Notes: a model not told the origin generated them from the letters alone. A stretch of DNA of 38,336 bases from CAZITB01 sp964542055 (GCA_964542055.1 CAZITB010000008.1:1-38336), one strand, 5' to 3'. Counted from the first letter of the stretch, positions 9,024 to 17,719 are shown. A program made the numbers and translations.

Positions 9024-9476
9024 ATGGATCAGCAAGATTATAACAGTCCCGACCAACCGTTCAATGACCAATCCCCGCAAAACGAACCGCCTCAGGATCA
9101 GCCGCCGATCATTGAACAAAACGACTTTGAAGTTGATCCAACTGCCAGAAACTGGGCAGTTTTTTGCCATTTGGCAGCCTTTCTGGCCATTTTTGGTGTT
9201 CCTTTCGGAAATATTATCGGACCGCTTGTGGTTTGGCTTATCAAAAAAAGTCAATATCCATACATCGATGACCAGGGCAAGGAATCGCTAAATTTCCAGA
9301 TAACCATGTCGCTGGCGGCACTTATCTGTTTCCCGCTTATCGTGGTTTTTGGACTGGGTCTGGTCTTGCTTATCGCGGTGGCGATTTTTGATTTCGTAAT
9401 GGTAATTGTAGCATCGGTAAAATCTTCCGAAGGCATAAAATACCGTTATCCCGCCACACTTAGGCTGATAAGTTGA
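9024..9476 (+). CDS. DUF4870 domain membrane protein
   Basis: A 150-aa protein. A Pro/Gln/Asp-rich, probably disordered N terminus (residues 1-45) leads into a DUF4870 core: NWAVFCHLAAF, then GPLVVWLIKK, then DDQGKESLNFQ, then a long hydrophobic segment. Two to three transmembrane helices are expected, with the conserved Gln/Asn of the SLNFQ segment between them. The molecular function is unknown. A consensus promoter and a strong GGAGG support a real, independently transcribed gene. Confidence 0.88.
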   Translation: MDQQDYNSPDQPFNDQSPQNEPPQDQPPIIEQNDFEVDPTARNWAVFCHLAAFLAIFGVPFGNIIGPLVVWLIKKSQYPYIDDQGKESLNFQITMSLAALICFPLIVVFGLGLVLLIAVAIFDFVMVIVASVKSSEGIKYRYPATLRLIS

Positions 9477-9505
9477 CCTTTGCCGGTAAAATATTGAAAA
9501 AAAAC

Positions 9506-9534
9506 TTGCATTTTCAATCTCGATACAATATTTT
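9506..9534 (+). promoter_or_regulatory. candidate promoter for the hairpin-rich RNA and tRNA-Gln
   Basis: TTGCAT (9506-9511), a 17-nt spacer, TATTTT (9529-9534). Transcription would begin near 9541, just before the first hairpin. Confidence 0.35.
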
Positions 9535-9540
9535 TATGGT

Positions 9541-9729
9541 TTGATTACGCCTTATTATGCGTATGCCCTTTCGCAAGGGGTCGTTTTTGGGACCAGTCGC
9601 TATCGCGGCATGTCTGGTTCAAGCCTCCGAAAGGGTCAAGTCAGTTCGATTTATCGAACTCCGCGACAGCTTTAATGCTTATCTGTCGTTGTATGACCTA
9701 AAAGCTCTGTTTACAAGAGTTTAACTTGT
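9541..9729 (+). ncRNA. candidate structured RNA upstream of tRNA-Gln
   Basis: There is no credible ORF here but a chain of hairpins: 9546-9563 (TACGC/GCGTA), 9566-9579 (CCCTT-TCGC-AAGGG), 9590-9620 (GGACCAG/CTGGTTC, one G-T pair, with CGC/GCG inside), 9643-9660 (AGTTCGA-TTTA-TCGAACT, 7 bp perfect) and 9664-9688 (CGACAG/CTGTCG). I see no signature of 6S, SRP, tmRNA or RNase P RNA. It may be an independent small RNA, a long processed leader of tRNA-Gln, or the decayed remains of other tRNA genes. Confidence 0.35.
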
Positions 9730-9801
9730 TACCCGGTGGTGTAATTGGCAACACCCGAGTTTTTGGTACTCGCATTCCAGGTTCGAGTCCTGGCCGGGTA
9801 G
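9730..9801 (+). tRNA. tRNA-Gln (anticodon TTG)
   Basis: A full cloverleaf of 72 nt including the discriminator base. The acceptor is TACCCGG/CCGGGTA, the D arm GTG/CAC, the anticodon stem CGAGT/ACTCG with loop TTTTGGT (anticodon TTG, reads CAA), and the T arm CCAGG-TTCGAGT-CCTGG. G is the discriminator and no CCA is encoded. The U1-A72 pair is typical of tRNA-Gln. A run of seven T (9803-9809) follows and probably ends transcription. Confidence 0.96.
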
Positions 9802-9898
9802 CTTTTTTTGTGATTTGAAATCCGACCCCTGCGGTGACGTGTTTCTGTCGCGTTTTTGTACGGATATAAATTAATCTTCAAATAGCAGGAAGTTAAAA

Positions 9899-10855
9899 AT
9901 GTTTTTAGACGAAAATATGAAAATTTTCAGCGGTTCGGGCAACCCCGTGCTGTCTTGTGCGATATGCAAATACCTGGGCATTCCAAGAGGCGGCGCGAAA
10001 GTGGAACAATTCCCTGACGGCGAAAAGATCATTAAACTCGAAGATGATGTCCGCGGTCGGGATTGTTTCGTTGTCCAGTCAACATCCCAGCCGGTTGATA
10101 CAAACCTTGTCGAGCTTTTGATCTTTGTCGATTGTCTCCGACGGGCAAGTGCCAAAAGAATAACTGCCGTCATTCCGTATTTCGGCTATGCCCGACAGGA
10201 CAGAAAAGACGAAGGACGTGTACCGATCACAGCCAAGCTGGTGGCAAATCTAATTACTACCGCCGGAGCCGACCGTGTACTGTCGATCGATCTACACGCC
10301 CAGCAGCTCCAGGGTTTTTTTGATATCCCCGTCGATCATCTTACCGCAGAACCGGTGCTGTCGAACTATTTCCTTAGAAAGAAAATCGACAAACTCACCG
10401 TCGTCTCTCCTGACGTAGGCAATATGAAAACCGCCGCAAAATACGCAGCAAGGCTCGGCGGAGAACTGGCAATCGTGCACAAAAAACGCATCAACGGCGA
10501 GCAGGTCGAACACGGCGAAATCATCGGCAACGTTGAAGGAAGAAACATTGTCATGTGTGATGATATGATTGCCACCGCCGGAACGATATGCTCTGCGGCA
10601 TCGCTGGTCAAAGAACGCGGCGCAAAAAAGGTCTATGTCGGCGCATCCCACGGCGTTTTTGCCGGAAAAGCCGTCGAAAGGTTAAACCAGGCCCCGGTCG
10701 ATGAAATTGTCGTAACCGATACGATCGCAATAAATAATTTGTCCGGCAAGATAAAAAATTTAAAAGTTCTCTCGGTTGCAGAACTGCTCGGCGAAGCCAT
10801 AAAAAGAATACATAGAAACGAATCGGTCAGCTCGATTTTTAAAATGTACAGATAA
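9899..10855 (+). CDS. prs: ribose-phosphate pyrophosphokinase (PRPP synthase)
   Basis: Makes PRPP from ribose 5-phosphate and ATP, feeding purine, pyrimidine, His, Trp and NAD synthesis. At 318 aa it is typical of class I. Visible are the RQDRK-containing loop (YFGYARQDRKDEGRVPI), the SIDLHAQQLQGFF segment and the PRPP loop CDDMIATAGT. A GCAGGA ribosome-binding site lies 8 nt before ATG 9899. It heads the long plus-strand run and is followed by rplY and pth, an order known from Firmicutes (prs-ctc-pth). Confidence 0.96.
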   Translation: MFLDENMKIFSGSGNPVLSCAICKYLGIPRGGAKVEQFPDGEKIIKLEDDVRGRDCFVVQSTSQPVDTNLVELLIFVDCLRRASAKRITAVIPYFGYARQDRKDEGRVPITAKLVANLITTAGADRVLSIDLHAQQLQGFFDIPVDHLTAEPVLSNYFLRKKIDKLTVVSPDVGNMKTAAKYAARLGGELAIVHKKRINGEQVEHGEIIGNVEGRNIVMCDDMIATAGTICSAASLVKERGAKKVYVGASHGVFAGKAVERLNQAPVDEIVVTDTIAINNLSGKIKNLKVLSVAELLGEAIKRIHRNESVSSIFKMYR

Positions 10856-10887
10856 AGTAATTTTTAAACAATAATTGTGAGGTGTTT

Positions 10888-11526
10888 ATGTCAGACACGT
10901 TTGTATTGAAATCAGAAGTCAGAAAGGCTGTAGGAACTAAAAGTTCAGCCAGCGCCAGAAGCCAGGGCAAACTGCCGGCGGTAATCTATGGTCACAAGCA
11001 GGATTCTGTTAGCGTTCTGCTCGACAGCCACGAATTTATCGAAGCTCTCCACCATGGCCATCGAATTTTCGAATTGGACCTGGGCGGCAAAAAAGAGCAG
11101 ACCCTCCTTAAGGACATCCAGTATGACAACCTTGGCAAAAACGTCATACATGCCGACCTGGTCAGGGTTGACCTTACTGAAACCGTTCAGGTAGAAGTGC
11201 CCATCGAACACAAAGGTACTGCGGTTGGAACTACCCACGGCGGCATGATCGATGAACATCTGACACAGCTGGAAGTTGAGTGTGTGGTAACCAACATCCC
11301 CGAAACGATTCCTGTATCGATCAAAAATCTTGATATCGATCAGACGATTCATGCCGGAGATATCGAACTGCCCCCGGGTGTAAAACTGATTACACCTGCC
11401 GAAGCATTGATACTGTCTTGTTATGAAGCTGCTGTGGCTCCTGAAGAAGAAGAAGGTGTTGAACCAGCTGAAGAATTGAGCTCTCCGGAAGTTATCACTG
11501 AAAAGAAAGAAGAAGAGCAAGAGTAA
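10888..11526 (+). CDS. rplY: 50S ribosomal protein L25, long CTC/TL5 form
   Basis: Binds the loop E region of 5S rRNA. The 212-aa product has the N-terminal L25 beta-barrel and the C-terminal TL5/CTC domain (IEHKGTAVGTTHGGMIDEHLTQLEVEC), plus an acidic Glu-rich tail. The ATG at 10888 is preferred because GAGG (10879-10882) sits 5 nt before it; an in-frame GTG at 10882 overlaps that site. It follows prs closely and precedes pth by 12 nt, so it is probably cotranscribed. Confidence 0.95.
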   Translation: MSDTFVLKSEVRKAVGTKSSASARSQGKLPAVIYGHKQDSVSVLLDSHEFIEALHHGHRIFELDLGGKKEQTLLKDIQYDNLGKNVIHADLVRVDLTETVQVEVPIEHKGTAVGTTHGGMIDEHLTQLEVECVVTNIPETIPVSIKNLDIDQTIHAGDIELPPGVKLITPAEALILSCYEAAVAPEEEEGVEPAEELSSPEVITEKKEEEQE

Positions 11527-11538
11527 TCTTAAATTTTT

Positions 11539-12126
11539 ATGTCTGATATCAGGGTAATAATAGGACTGGGCAATCCCGGCAGCGAGTATGAGCAGACAAG
11601 ACACAATGTCGGTTTTATGGCAGTTGACCTGTTGGCACAAAAGTTAGCCATAGACATAAAACAGAAAAAATTCGCCTCACTTGTTGGCGAAACGCTCTAC
11701 AAAGATAAAAAGTTAATACTGGTAAAACCGCAGCAGTATATGAACCGAAGCGGCCAGGCCGTTGCGACCATTAAAGGTTTCTACAAGCTCGAAGATTCCC
11801 AGCTTATGGTGATTACCGATGATATGGCACTTGCCCCGGGAGTGATAAGGTTGAAACCAAAAGGCTCGCCCGGCGGTCACAACGGCTTAAAGGATATCCT
11901 CAATAAGATCGGTACCGCTGAATTTCCAAGATTGCGCATCGGCATAGGCAAATCGCCTTTTCCCGATTCCAAAAATCATGTCCTTGGAAAAATAGCACCC
12001 GCTGAAGTTGATGATGTCAAAGATTCGATCGAAAAAACGGTTCAGGCTGTTTTCTGCTGGTTAGACCACGGAATTGATTCTGCGATGAATCAGTTTAATC
12101 AAAAAAACGTAAATGAAGATAAGTAA
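11539..12126 (+). CDS. pth: peptidyl-tRNA hydrolase
   Basis: Recycles peptidyl-tRNA released from stalled ribosomes. It is 195 aa, the usual size. The catalytic histidine lies in GLGNPGSEYEQTRHNVGF; the asparagine-bearing QQYMNRSG and GSPGGHNGLKDI segments complete the site. It starts 12 nt after rplY with only a weak ribosome-binding site, consistent with coupling to the upstream gene. Confidence 0.96.
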   Translation: MSDIRVIIGLGNPGSEYEQTRHNVGFMAVDLLAQKLAIDIKQKKFASLVGETLYKDKKLILVKPQQYMNRSGQAVATIKGFYKLEDSQLMVITDDMALAPGVIRLKPKGSPGGHNGLKDILNKIGTAEFPRLRIGIGKSPFPDSKNHVLGKIAPAEVDDVKDSIEKTVQAVFCWLDHGIDSAMNQFNQKNVNEDK

Positions 12127-12136
12127 ATTTAATAAC

Positions 12137-12169
12137 GCACAAAGTTCTGTAAAAAATTCCAGAACGTGC
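12137..12169 (+). promoter_or_regulatory. bulged hairpin in the rpsF leader
   Basis: GCAC (12137-12140), a 3-nt AAA bulge, GTTCTG (12144-12149), a 10-nt loop, CAGAAC (12160-12165), GTGC (12166-12169): ten base pairs in total. It sits 8 nt before the AGGAGGT of rpsF and has no T-tract, so autoregulation by S6/S18 is more likely than termination. The CCG-containing bulge of the known S6:S18 leader motif is not apparent. Confidence 0.45.
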
Positions 12170-12188
12170 CTGTTTCAGGAGGTATCGC

Positions 12189-12599
12189 GTGGATACTGTT
12201 ACAAAAAGATTATATGAGGCATTGTTCCTTGTTGACACTGCCCAGGCCACCTCAGATTGGGATGGTACGGTAAAAGCAATTGAAACCGTTTTAGAAAGAG
12301 CAGACGCCGACGTTCTTTCAGTTAGAAAATGGGACGAAAGAAGACTCGCTTACCCTGTAAAAGGTAAAGAGCGCGGAACCTATTTCCTGTGCTATTTCAA
12401 GGCTCCAACCGACAACATCGTCGGACTCGAAAGAGACGTCCAGCTTTCGGAAGTTCTTTTGAGGGTCATGGTCCTTCGCGGCGACCATCTCACCGCAGAA
12501 GAAATGCAGAAAGAAACACCTGCAATGGTTGCTGAAAGAAACGGCATCAAGCAAGCCGAATCCGAAGAAGAAAATGTCGAATCTAATGACGAAGATTAA
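12189..12599 (+). CDS. rpsF: 30S ribosomal protein S6
   Basis: Partner of S18 in the small-subunit platform. At 136 aa, it has the S6 core (RLYEALFLVDT, then VRKWDERRLAYPVKGKERGTYFLCYF) and an acidic C-terminal tail that resembles the Glu-rich tails of other S6 proteins. The start is GTG at 12189, with a strong AGGAGGT 5 nt before it. It heads the conserved rpsF-ssb-rpsR-rplI-dnaB block. Confidence 0.95.
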   Translation: MDTVTKRLYEALFLVDTAQATSDWDGTVKAIETVLERADADVLSVRKWDERRLAYPVKGKERGTYFLCYFKAPTDNIVGLERDVQLSEVLLRVMVLRGDHLTAEEMQKETPAMVAERNGIKQAESEEENVESNDED

Positions 12600-12654
12600 T
12601 ATTCGCCGCCAAAAGGTGAGAAAAAGCAATATTAATCTAGTTTAGGAGCTTATA

Positions 12655-13080
12655 ATGGCTAATTTTAACAAAGTTTTATTGATGGGAAACCTAACCCGCG
12701 ACCCGCAGCTTCGCTATACGCCAAACCAGACAGCGGTCGTCGAGTTCGGTATTGCCTCCAACCGCAAGTGGAAGGGTCAGGACGGTTCAATGAAGGAAGA
12801 CACCTGTTTTGTCGATTGTGTCGCCTTTGGCAAGCCAGCCGAAACCCTCAATAAATACATGAACAAAGGAGGCAGCATTTTTGTCGAAGGTCGGCTTACC
12901 TTTGACAGCTGGACCGCTCAGGACGGCTCAAAGCGTTCGAGACTGCGTGTTACTATCGAAAATTTCCAGTTTCTGGGCTCGCCATCGAGACAAAATAAGC
13001 AGGGTTCGTCCTCAAATGAACAGAATTATTCTGACGAGAGTTTTTCTCCCCCGCCGATTGACGATGATATCCCTTTTTAG
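12655..13080 (+). CDS. ssb: single-stranded DNA-binding protein
   Basis: OB-fold protein that coats single-stranded DNA in replication, repair and recombination. It is 141 aa with the N-terminal core (FNKVLLMGNLTRDPQLRYTP), a short disordered linker and the acidic tip DDDIPF, which docks partner enzymes. The ribosome-binding site AGGAG precedes the ATG. Its place between rpsF and rpsR is the common bacterial arrangement. Confidence 0.97.
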   Translation: MANFNKVLLMGNLTRDPQLRYTPNQTAVVEFGIASNRKWKGQDGSMKEDTCFVDCVAFGKPAETLNKYMNKGGSIFVEGRLTFDSWTAQDGSKRSRLRVTIENFQFLGSPSRQNKQGSSSNEQNYSDESFSPPPIDDDIPF

Positions 13081-13130
13081 TTGTTAAATAGAAAAATTAT
13101 GATAAAATTCGAAAGGTTTATAAAATTATT

Positions 13131-13379
13131 ATGAAATCTGATAGGAAAAAAAGAAAAAAACCCACAGCAGTGGTAAGAGAGCAGAATCAATGCCGCTTCT
13201 GCCGTGAAAAGGTTAAATATGTAGATTTCAAGGATCTTGATGTACTGCAAAAGCTCTTGACCAATAGAGGCAAAATTTTCTCGCGCAAGCGAAGCGGCAA
13301 CTGTGCCAAATGCCAGAGAAAAGTGAAAGTGGCTATCAAAAGAGCCCGTTTCATGGCATTGCTGCCGTTTTGTAACTAA
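13131..13379 (+). CDS. rpsR: 30S ribosomal protein S18, zinc-type (four Cys)
   Basis: S6 partner on the 30S platform; 82 aa. The conserved end (AIKRARFMALLPF) is clear. Two CxxC pairs (C21/C24 and C58/C61) form a probable zinc site, so this is the C+ paralogue type; zinc-free S18 has CAKHQR where this has CAKCQR. No second S18 is in the window. The ribosome-binding site is weak (AAAGG about 14 nt upstream), suggesting coupling or a longer spacer. Confidence 0.94.
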   Translation: MKSDRKKRKKPTAVVREQNQCRFCREKVKYVDFKDLDVLQKLLTNRGKIFSRKRSGNCAKCQRKVKVAIKRARFMALLPFCN

Positions 13380-13435
13380 AACGCGACAGTAAAAAAAACA
13401 TTTTCAATAACAAAGTACTTGGATGGAGTTTATAA

Positions 13436-13930
13436 ATGAAAGTTTTACTCTTAGAAGATATCGATAAACTGGGATATCTCGGCGATGTAGTTGAGGTAAA
13501 ATCAGGTTATGCAAGAAATTATCTGCTGCCGACCGGTTTGGCAACGGTACCAAACGAAGGCGCTATGAAAAGCATCGCCCAGGAAAAAGCAAAACGAGCC
13601 GAAGAAAGAAGGCTTGTAAGAGAGCGGCTAGAAAAAGAATTCGGAAAATTTGAAGATGTCACCGTTTCAGTTACCGCAAAAACAAACCATCAGGGACACC
13701 TCTTTGGTTCGGTTACTGAAAAAGACATCGCAGAAGACCTTCGCAATCAGGACTATCCGATCTCTAACGACATGGTCAAAATGGATCACCCAATCAAGGA
13801 AGTTGGTGAGCATGAAGTTAATGTCCGTTTCGCACACGATCTGCTGCGCAGCATCAAAGTTATCGTTGTAAGTGAAAATGAGCAGGAAGAGGGAGCGCCT
13901 GTTGAATCAGCCCAGGAAAAAGACGAATAA
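13436..13930 (+). CDS. rplI: 50S ribosomal protein L9
   Basis: Binds domain V of 23S rRNA near the L1 stalk. At 164 aa, it has the N-terminal signature (LLEDIDKLGYLGDVVEVKSGYARNYLLP, shown across residues 5-32), a long connecting helix rich in Lys/Arg/Glu and a C-terminal RNA-binding domain, followed by an acidic extension. Its 3' end overlaps the proposed dnaB start by 53 nt. Confidence 0.96.
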   Translation: MKVLLLEDIDKLGYLGDVVEVKSGYARNYLLPTGLATVPNEGAMKSIAQEKAKRAEERRLVRERLEKEFGKFEDVTVSVTAKTNHQGHLFGSVTEKDIAEDLRNQDYPISNDMVKMDHPIKEVGEHEVNVRFAHDLLRSIKVIVVSENEQEEGAPVESAQEKDE

Positions 13931-15290
13931 AAATATTGCCTTGGCCAATGCATCGATCGAGCAGAACCTATTGCAAAAGTCTCTGCCCGAATCAATGGAA
14001 GCTGAAGCCGCGGTGCTTGGATGTATGATACTTGACGGCCAGTGTATCGGCGAGGTCATACAGTCCATATCCATGGAGGCATTTTACAGGCTTGAACATC
14101 AAACCATTTTCGATGGGCTCGTTAGCCTTTACGAAAACGGCAACGCGCTGGATTTGATCCTGCTAAGGGACAAACTCAAATCCATCAACAAGCTTGAAGA
14201 AGTCGGCGGTATAGATTATCTAACGCGTGTGGTCAACTCTGTTCCGACGACCGCGAATATAATGTACTATGTCAACATCGTAAAAGACAAGTACATCATG
14301 CGTCAACTTATCACCGCCGCAAGCGATATCCTGAATCAGGCCTATGACAATACAGGCGAAACAAAAGAAAAACTCGACGAAGCAGAACGTAAGGTCTTTG
14401 AAGTTACCCAGCAGAAACTAACCGGCGACGTAAGCAATTTCAGGTCACTGATGCACCACGCCATCGAAATGGTCGAGCATCCCGCCCACGGACTGCCGGT
14501 GGGCTTCCATGAACTAAACGAAATGCTTTGTGGCTTCCATGGAGGCGAACTTATCATCATCGCCGGCCGGCCCAGTATGGGTAAAACCAGTTTCGCAGTC
14601 AATATCGCTGAATACATGGCAGTTACCGAAAATCTGCCCATCGCGATATTCTCGCTGGAAATGGGAAGTCTCCAGCTTGCCCAGCGAATACTTTGCTCTA
14701 TCGCGTGCGTTGACCTCCAGTCGCTTCGAACCGGAAACCTCGAAGACGGCGCATATGACGAACTGGTCCGCGCAGGCAGCGAACTTAGCGAAAAACCGAT
14801 ATATATAGATGATTCTTCAGCGCTTACACCGCTGGAGCTAAAGGCAAAAGCCAGAAGACTCAAAAGCCAGTATGACATCAAATGCATCTTTGTTGACTAC
14901 CTGCAATTGATGAGCATGGGCGGACGGGCTGAATCACGTCAGCAGGAAATTACAACGATTTCAAGGCACATGAAAGCGTTGGCACGTGAACTGGATCTGC
15001 CCGTTGTGGTGCTTAGCCAGCTAAACCGTGCAGCAGAACAGCGAGAAGGACACCGCCCCAGAATGAGCGATCTTCGTGAAAGCGGAAGTATCGAACAGGA
15101 TGCAGACGTAATCATGCTCTTACACAGAGAAGATTACTACCACCGAGGCGAACCCGATTGGAACGACCAGGGAAAGGCGGAAGTCATCGTTGCAAAACAG
15201 CGTAATGGTCCAACCGGCGTTGTGGAGTTGACATTTGTTGACAGGTACGCAAGATTCTCGGATCCGTCTTTTTCCACCGAACCGATCTAA
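13878..15290 (+). CDS. dnaB: replicative DNA helicase DnaB
   Basis: Hexameric fork helicase, about 470 aa. The N-terminal DnaG-interacting domain (SMEAEAAVLGCMI) is followed by a linker and a RecA-like motor with Walker A GRPSMGKT (about residues 230-237), the Walker B region CIFVDYLQLM, and the DLRESGSIEQDADV segment. The start is uncertain. ATG 13878 adds about 25 basic residues and overlaps rplI by 53 nt with only a weak ribosome-binding site; TTG 13941 would remove both but has no clear site either. The rplI-dnaB order is conserved in many bacteria. Confidence 0.95.
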   Translation: MSRKRERLLNQPRKKTNKNIALANASIEQNLLQKSLPESMEAEAAVLGCMILDGQCIGEVIQSISMEAFYRLEHQTIFDGLVSLYENGNALDLILLRDKLKSINKLEEVGGIDYLTRVVNSVPTTANIMYYVNIVKDKYIMRQLITAASDILNQAYDNTGETKEKLDEAERKVFEVTQQKLTGDVSNFRSLMHHAIEMVEHPAHGLPVGFHELNEMLCGFHGGELIIIAGRPSMGKTSFAVNIAEYMAVTENLPIAIFSLEMGSLQLAQRILCSIACVDLQSLRTGNLEDGAYDELVRAGSELSEKPIYIDDSSALTPLELKAKARRLKSQYDIKCIFVDYLQLMSMGGRAESRQQEITTISRHMKALARELDLPVVVLSQLNRAAEQREGHRPRMSDLRESGSIEQDADVIMLLHREDYYHRGEPDWNDQGKAEVIVAKQRNGPTGVVELTFVDRYARFSDPSFSTEPI

Positions 15291-15307
15291 AAAATTCAGG
15301 AGAGCAC

Positions 15308-17647
15308 ATGAAAACCCATAAAGGATTGTCAGGCGGCAAGAACGGCCCTGTTGTAGTGCTGGTCTGTTTATGTTTACTCTTTGGCCACATGGCTTTTGCG
15401 CAGGAAAACCTCGAAATAGCAAAAGTTGAAACTGCCGGAAACATAACCATCAGTTCTTCAAAAATTATCGCTCAAACCCAAAGTCGTCCCGGAATGCTTT
15501 TCGACGATCAGTTAGCCCAGCAAGATATCCAGAACATCGCCACCCTCGAAGGCGTCGATTACGCTTATTATAACACCCAGCAGGTAGATGGCAAAATCGT
15601 GCTGACCTTTGTGGTTTACGAAAAAAACCTCGTCAGGGAAATCGACTTCATAGGCAATGACAATATCAGCTACAGCGCATTATTAAAGCAGCTCACTTTC
15701 GCCAAAGGTGATTACCTCGATATCTTTATCGCAAAACAGGGCGCACAAGCAATAACAGAATTCTACCAGAAAAAAGGCTACCCGTTCGCGAAAGTCGAAC
15801 TAGATACCCAGCAGATCGAGTATGGAAAGGTTATCTACAAAATTGATGAACTCGAAAGGGTCAGGATCAAAGATCTCCAATTCAAAGGCAACCGAGCCAT
15901 TAAAAATTCTCAACTAAAAAGAGGTCTGAAAAGCAAGTCCCGCAAACTTTGGGTCATTCCAAATTACCTCAACCTCGAAGACCTCCAGCAGGACATAATC
16001 AACATCAAAAAAGCATACTACGAAAAAGGCTATGCCAACGTTGATGTAAACGTCGTAACAGATTATTACGATGACCGCTCAAAGGTTGATCTGATCTTCA
16101 TGATCGACGAAGGACAGGTCTTCACCGTTGATGAGATAAACATCATCGGCAACCACGCCATCGACAGCGAAACCATCACCGCAAATACGAAACTTACCCT
16201 GGACTGGATATATAACAAACAGATCGCACAAACAGATGCCGAAAAAATCGAATCGATGTTCAGGGAAATCGGCTATATCAACGCAAACGTTACCCAAAGC
16301 ACTGAAATGTATCCCGACGGCAGGGTAAAAGTTTACTTCGATGTTGAACAGGGCAACCGTTTCCGCATCGGTAAAATAGCTGTAACCGGAAATGAAGAAA
16401 CCAATGACAAAGTCATCCGCCGAGTACTCGATGAATACGACTTTACACCCGGCCAATGGTACGATGCAAGCGTCGCAACCGGCACAGGCCGCGGCAGGCT
16501 CGAACAAAACATCCAACGCGCAACTTACGCAGAATCAGTCTTCATTACACCCCGCGGCGATGACCCCAACTACCGCGACCCGCTGGTAACAATCGCCGAA
16601 GGCCAAACAGGTATGATCATGTTCGGTGCCGGCGTAGGAAGTAACGACGGACTGGTTGGCCAGGTAGTTTACGAGCAGCGAAACTTCGACATAACAGATA
16701 CCCCCGACAGCCTGGGCGGATTATTTTCAGGCAAATATTTCAAAGGCGCCGGCCAGAGACTTCGAATATCTCTCGAACCCGGTACCGAATACAGCAGGTA
16801 TTCTCTGAGCTTTACCGAGCCATACCTAAACGACAGGCCCATTCAGCTTGATACTACGATTTCGAAATTCACGCGCGACCGCGACGATTATGATGAAGAC
16901 CGTCTCGGCGGTTTTGTAACCTTTACCAAGCGTTTTGAAAACGGCTGGAGCAGGGGACTCGGCATTCGCCTCGAACAGGTTACCCTCGAAGATATTGACC
17001 CCGACGCCCCCAAGACAATTTTCGATTACGAAGACTCGACCTTCCTGGCAGGGTTTAAAATTTTCACCGGAAAATCAACCGTTGACAACAGGTACAATCC
17101 AACCCGCGGATACAACTTTCTTTTCGAAGTTGAACCGGTGGTCGGCGATGAAAACTTCGGCATTATCTCGGTTACAAACAGATGGTACAAAACCCTCTAC
17201 GAAGATATCGCTGAACGCAAAACAGTTCTTGAAACCAAAGTCTTCGGCGCAGCCATCGCAGGCGACGCGCCACCGTTCGAAAAATTCTACGCAGGCGGTA
17301 TCGGCTCGATCAGAGGTTTCGAATATCGCGGTATATCTACTCGTGAAGACAGCATCGATCCCGCCTCCAATGAGCGAGGAAAAGTTGGTAGCGACTGGAT
17401 TGTTACCGGCACAACTCAAGTAGCGATACCCCTGGGCCAGGGCGAAACAATCGCAGCGCTGTTTTTCGCAGACGCCGGCATGATAGATTCGGGCGGAGTA
17501 AGAGCCGCTGTAGGAACCGGCCTCCAGATTATGATACCCCAGGTCTTCGGACCGGTCCCAATGAGGTTCGAACTGGCAATACCGGTAATGGAAGACGATG
17601 AGGACGAAACACAGGTATTTAGTTTTTCTATTGGAAGATTGTTCTAA
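15308..17647 (+). CDS. bamA: outer-membrane protein assembly factor BamA
   Basis: Omp85 protein that inserts beta-barrels into the outer membrane. At 779 aa, it has a signal peptide cut near A31 (HMAFA), five POTRA domains by eye (about residues 35-425) and a 16-strand barrel. The L6 loop motif GSIRGFEYRG is present, and the chain ends in phenylalanine (SIGRLF), as outer-membrane barrels do. The ribosome-binding site AGGAGA is 17 nt after dnaB. It is followed by ompH and the lpx genes, the standard bamA-skp-lpxD order. Confidence 0.95.
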   Translation: MKTHKGLSGGKNGPVVVLVCLCLLFGHMAFAQENLEIAKVETAGNITISSSKIIAQTQSRPGMLFDDQLAQQDIQNIATLEGVDYAYYNTQQVDGKIVLTFVVYEKNLVREIDFIGNDNISYSALLKQLTFAKGDYLDIFIAKQGAQAITEFYQKKGYPFAKVELDTQQIEYGKVIYKIDELERVRIKDLQFKGNRAIKNSQLKRGLKSKSRKLWVIPNYLNLEDLQQDIINIKKAYYEKGYANVDVNVVTDYYDDRSKVDLIFMIDEGQVFTVDEINIIGNHAIDSETITANTKLTLDWIYNKQIAQTDAEKIESMFREIGYINANVTQSTEMYPDGRVKVYFDVEQGNRFRIGKIAVTGNEETNDKVIRRVLDEYDFTPGQWYDASVATGTGRGRLEQNIQRATYAESVFITPRGDDPNYRDPLVTIAEGQTGMIMFGAGVGSNDGLVGQVVYEQRNFDITDTPDSLGGLFSGKYFKGAGQRLRISLEPGTEYSRYSLSFTEPYLNDRPIQLDTTISKFTRDRDDYDEDRLGGFVTFTKRFENGWSRGLGIRLEQVTLEDIDPDAPKTIFDYEDSTFLAGFKIFTGKSTVDNRYNPTRGYNFLFEVEPVVGDENFGIISVTNRWYKTLYEDIAERKTVLETKVFGAAIAGDAPPFEKFYAGGIGSIRGFEYRGISTREDSIDPASNERGKVGSDWIVTGTTQVAIPLGQGETIAALFFADAGMIDSGGVRAAVGTGLQIMIPQVFGPVPMRFELAIPVMEDDEDETQVFSFSIGRLF

Positions 17648-17719
17648 AAACTATTATAGTAAACAAATTGTCCGGCTAAACTGGCAGCAAATGAAATTTA
17701 AGTTAGTAAGGAGTAAAAA

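Noticed and set aside
8505..9254. A 249-codon minus-strand frame spanning DUF1622 and the DUF4870 start
   Set aside because: It overlaps two better genes in other frames, and its translation is low-complexity with no family pattern.
9541..9729. Known RNAs (6S, SRP, tmRNA, RNase P) in the hairpin-rich region
   Set aside because: None of their conserved sequence cores is present; kept only as an unnamed candidate.
10945..11640. A 231-codon minus-strand frame across rplY and pth
   Set aside because: Antisense shadow of two certain genes; Phe/Tyr-rich translation without family features.
9845..13389. A 12-bp inverted match (CTGTCGCGTTTT at 9845-9856 and its complement at 13378-13389)
   Set aside because: Tens of such 12-mer matches are expected by chance in 38 kb.
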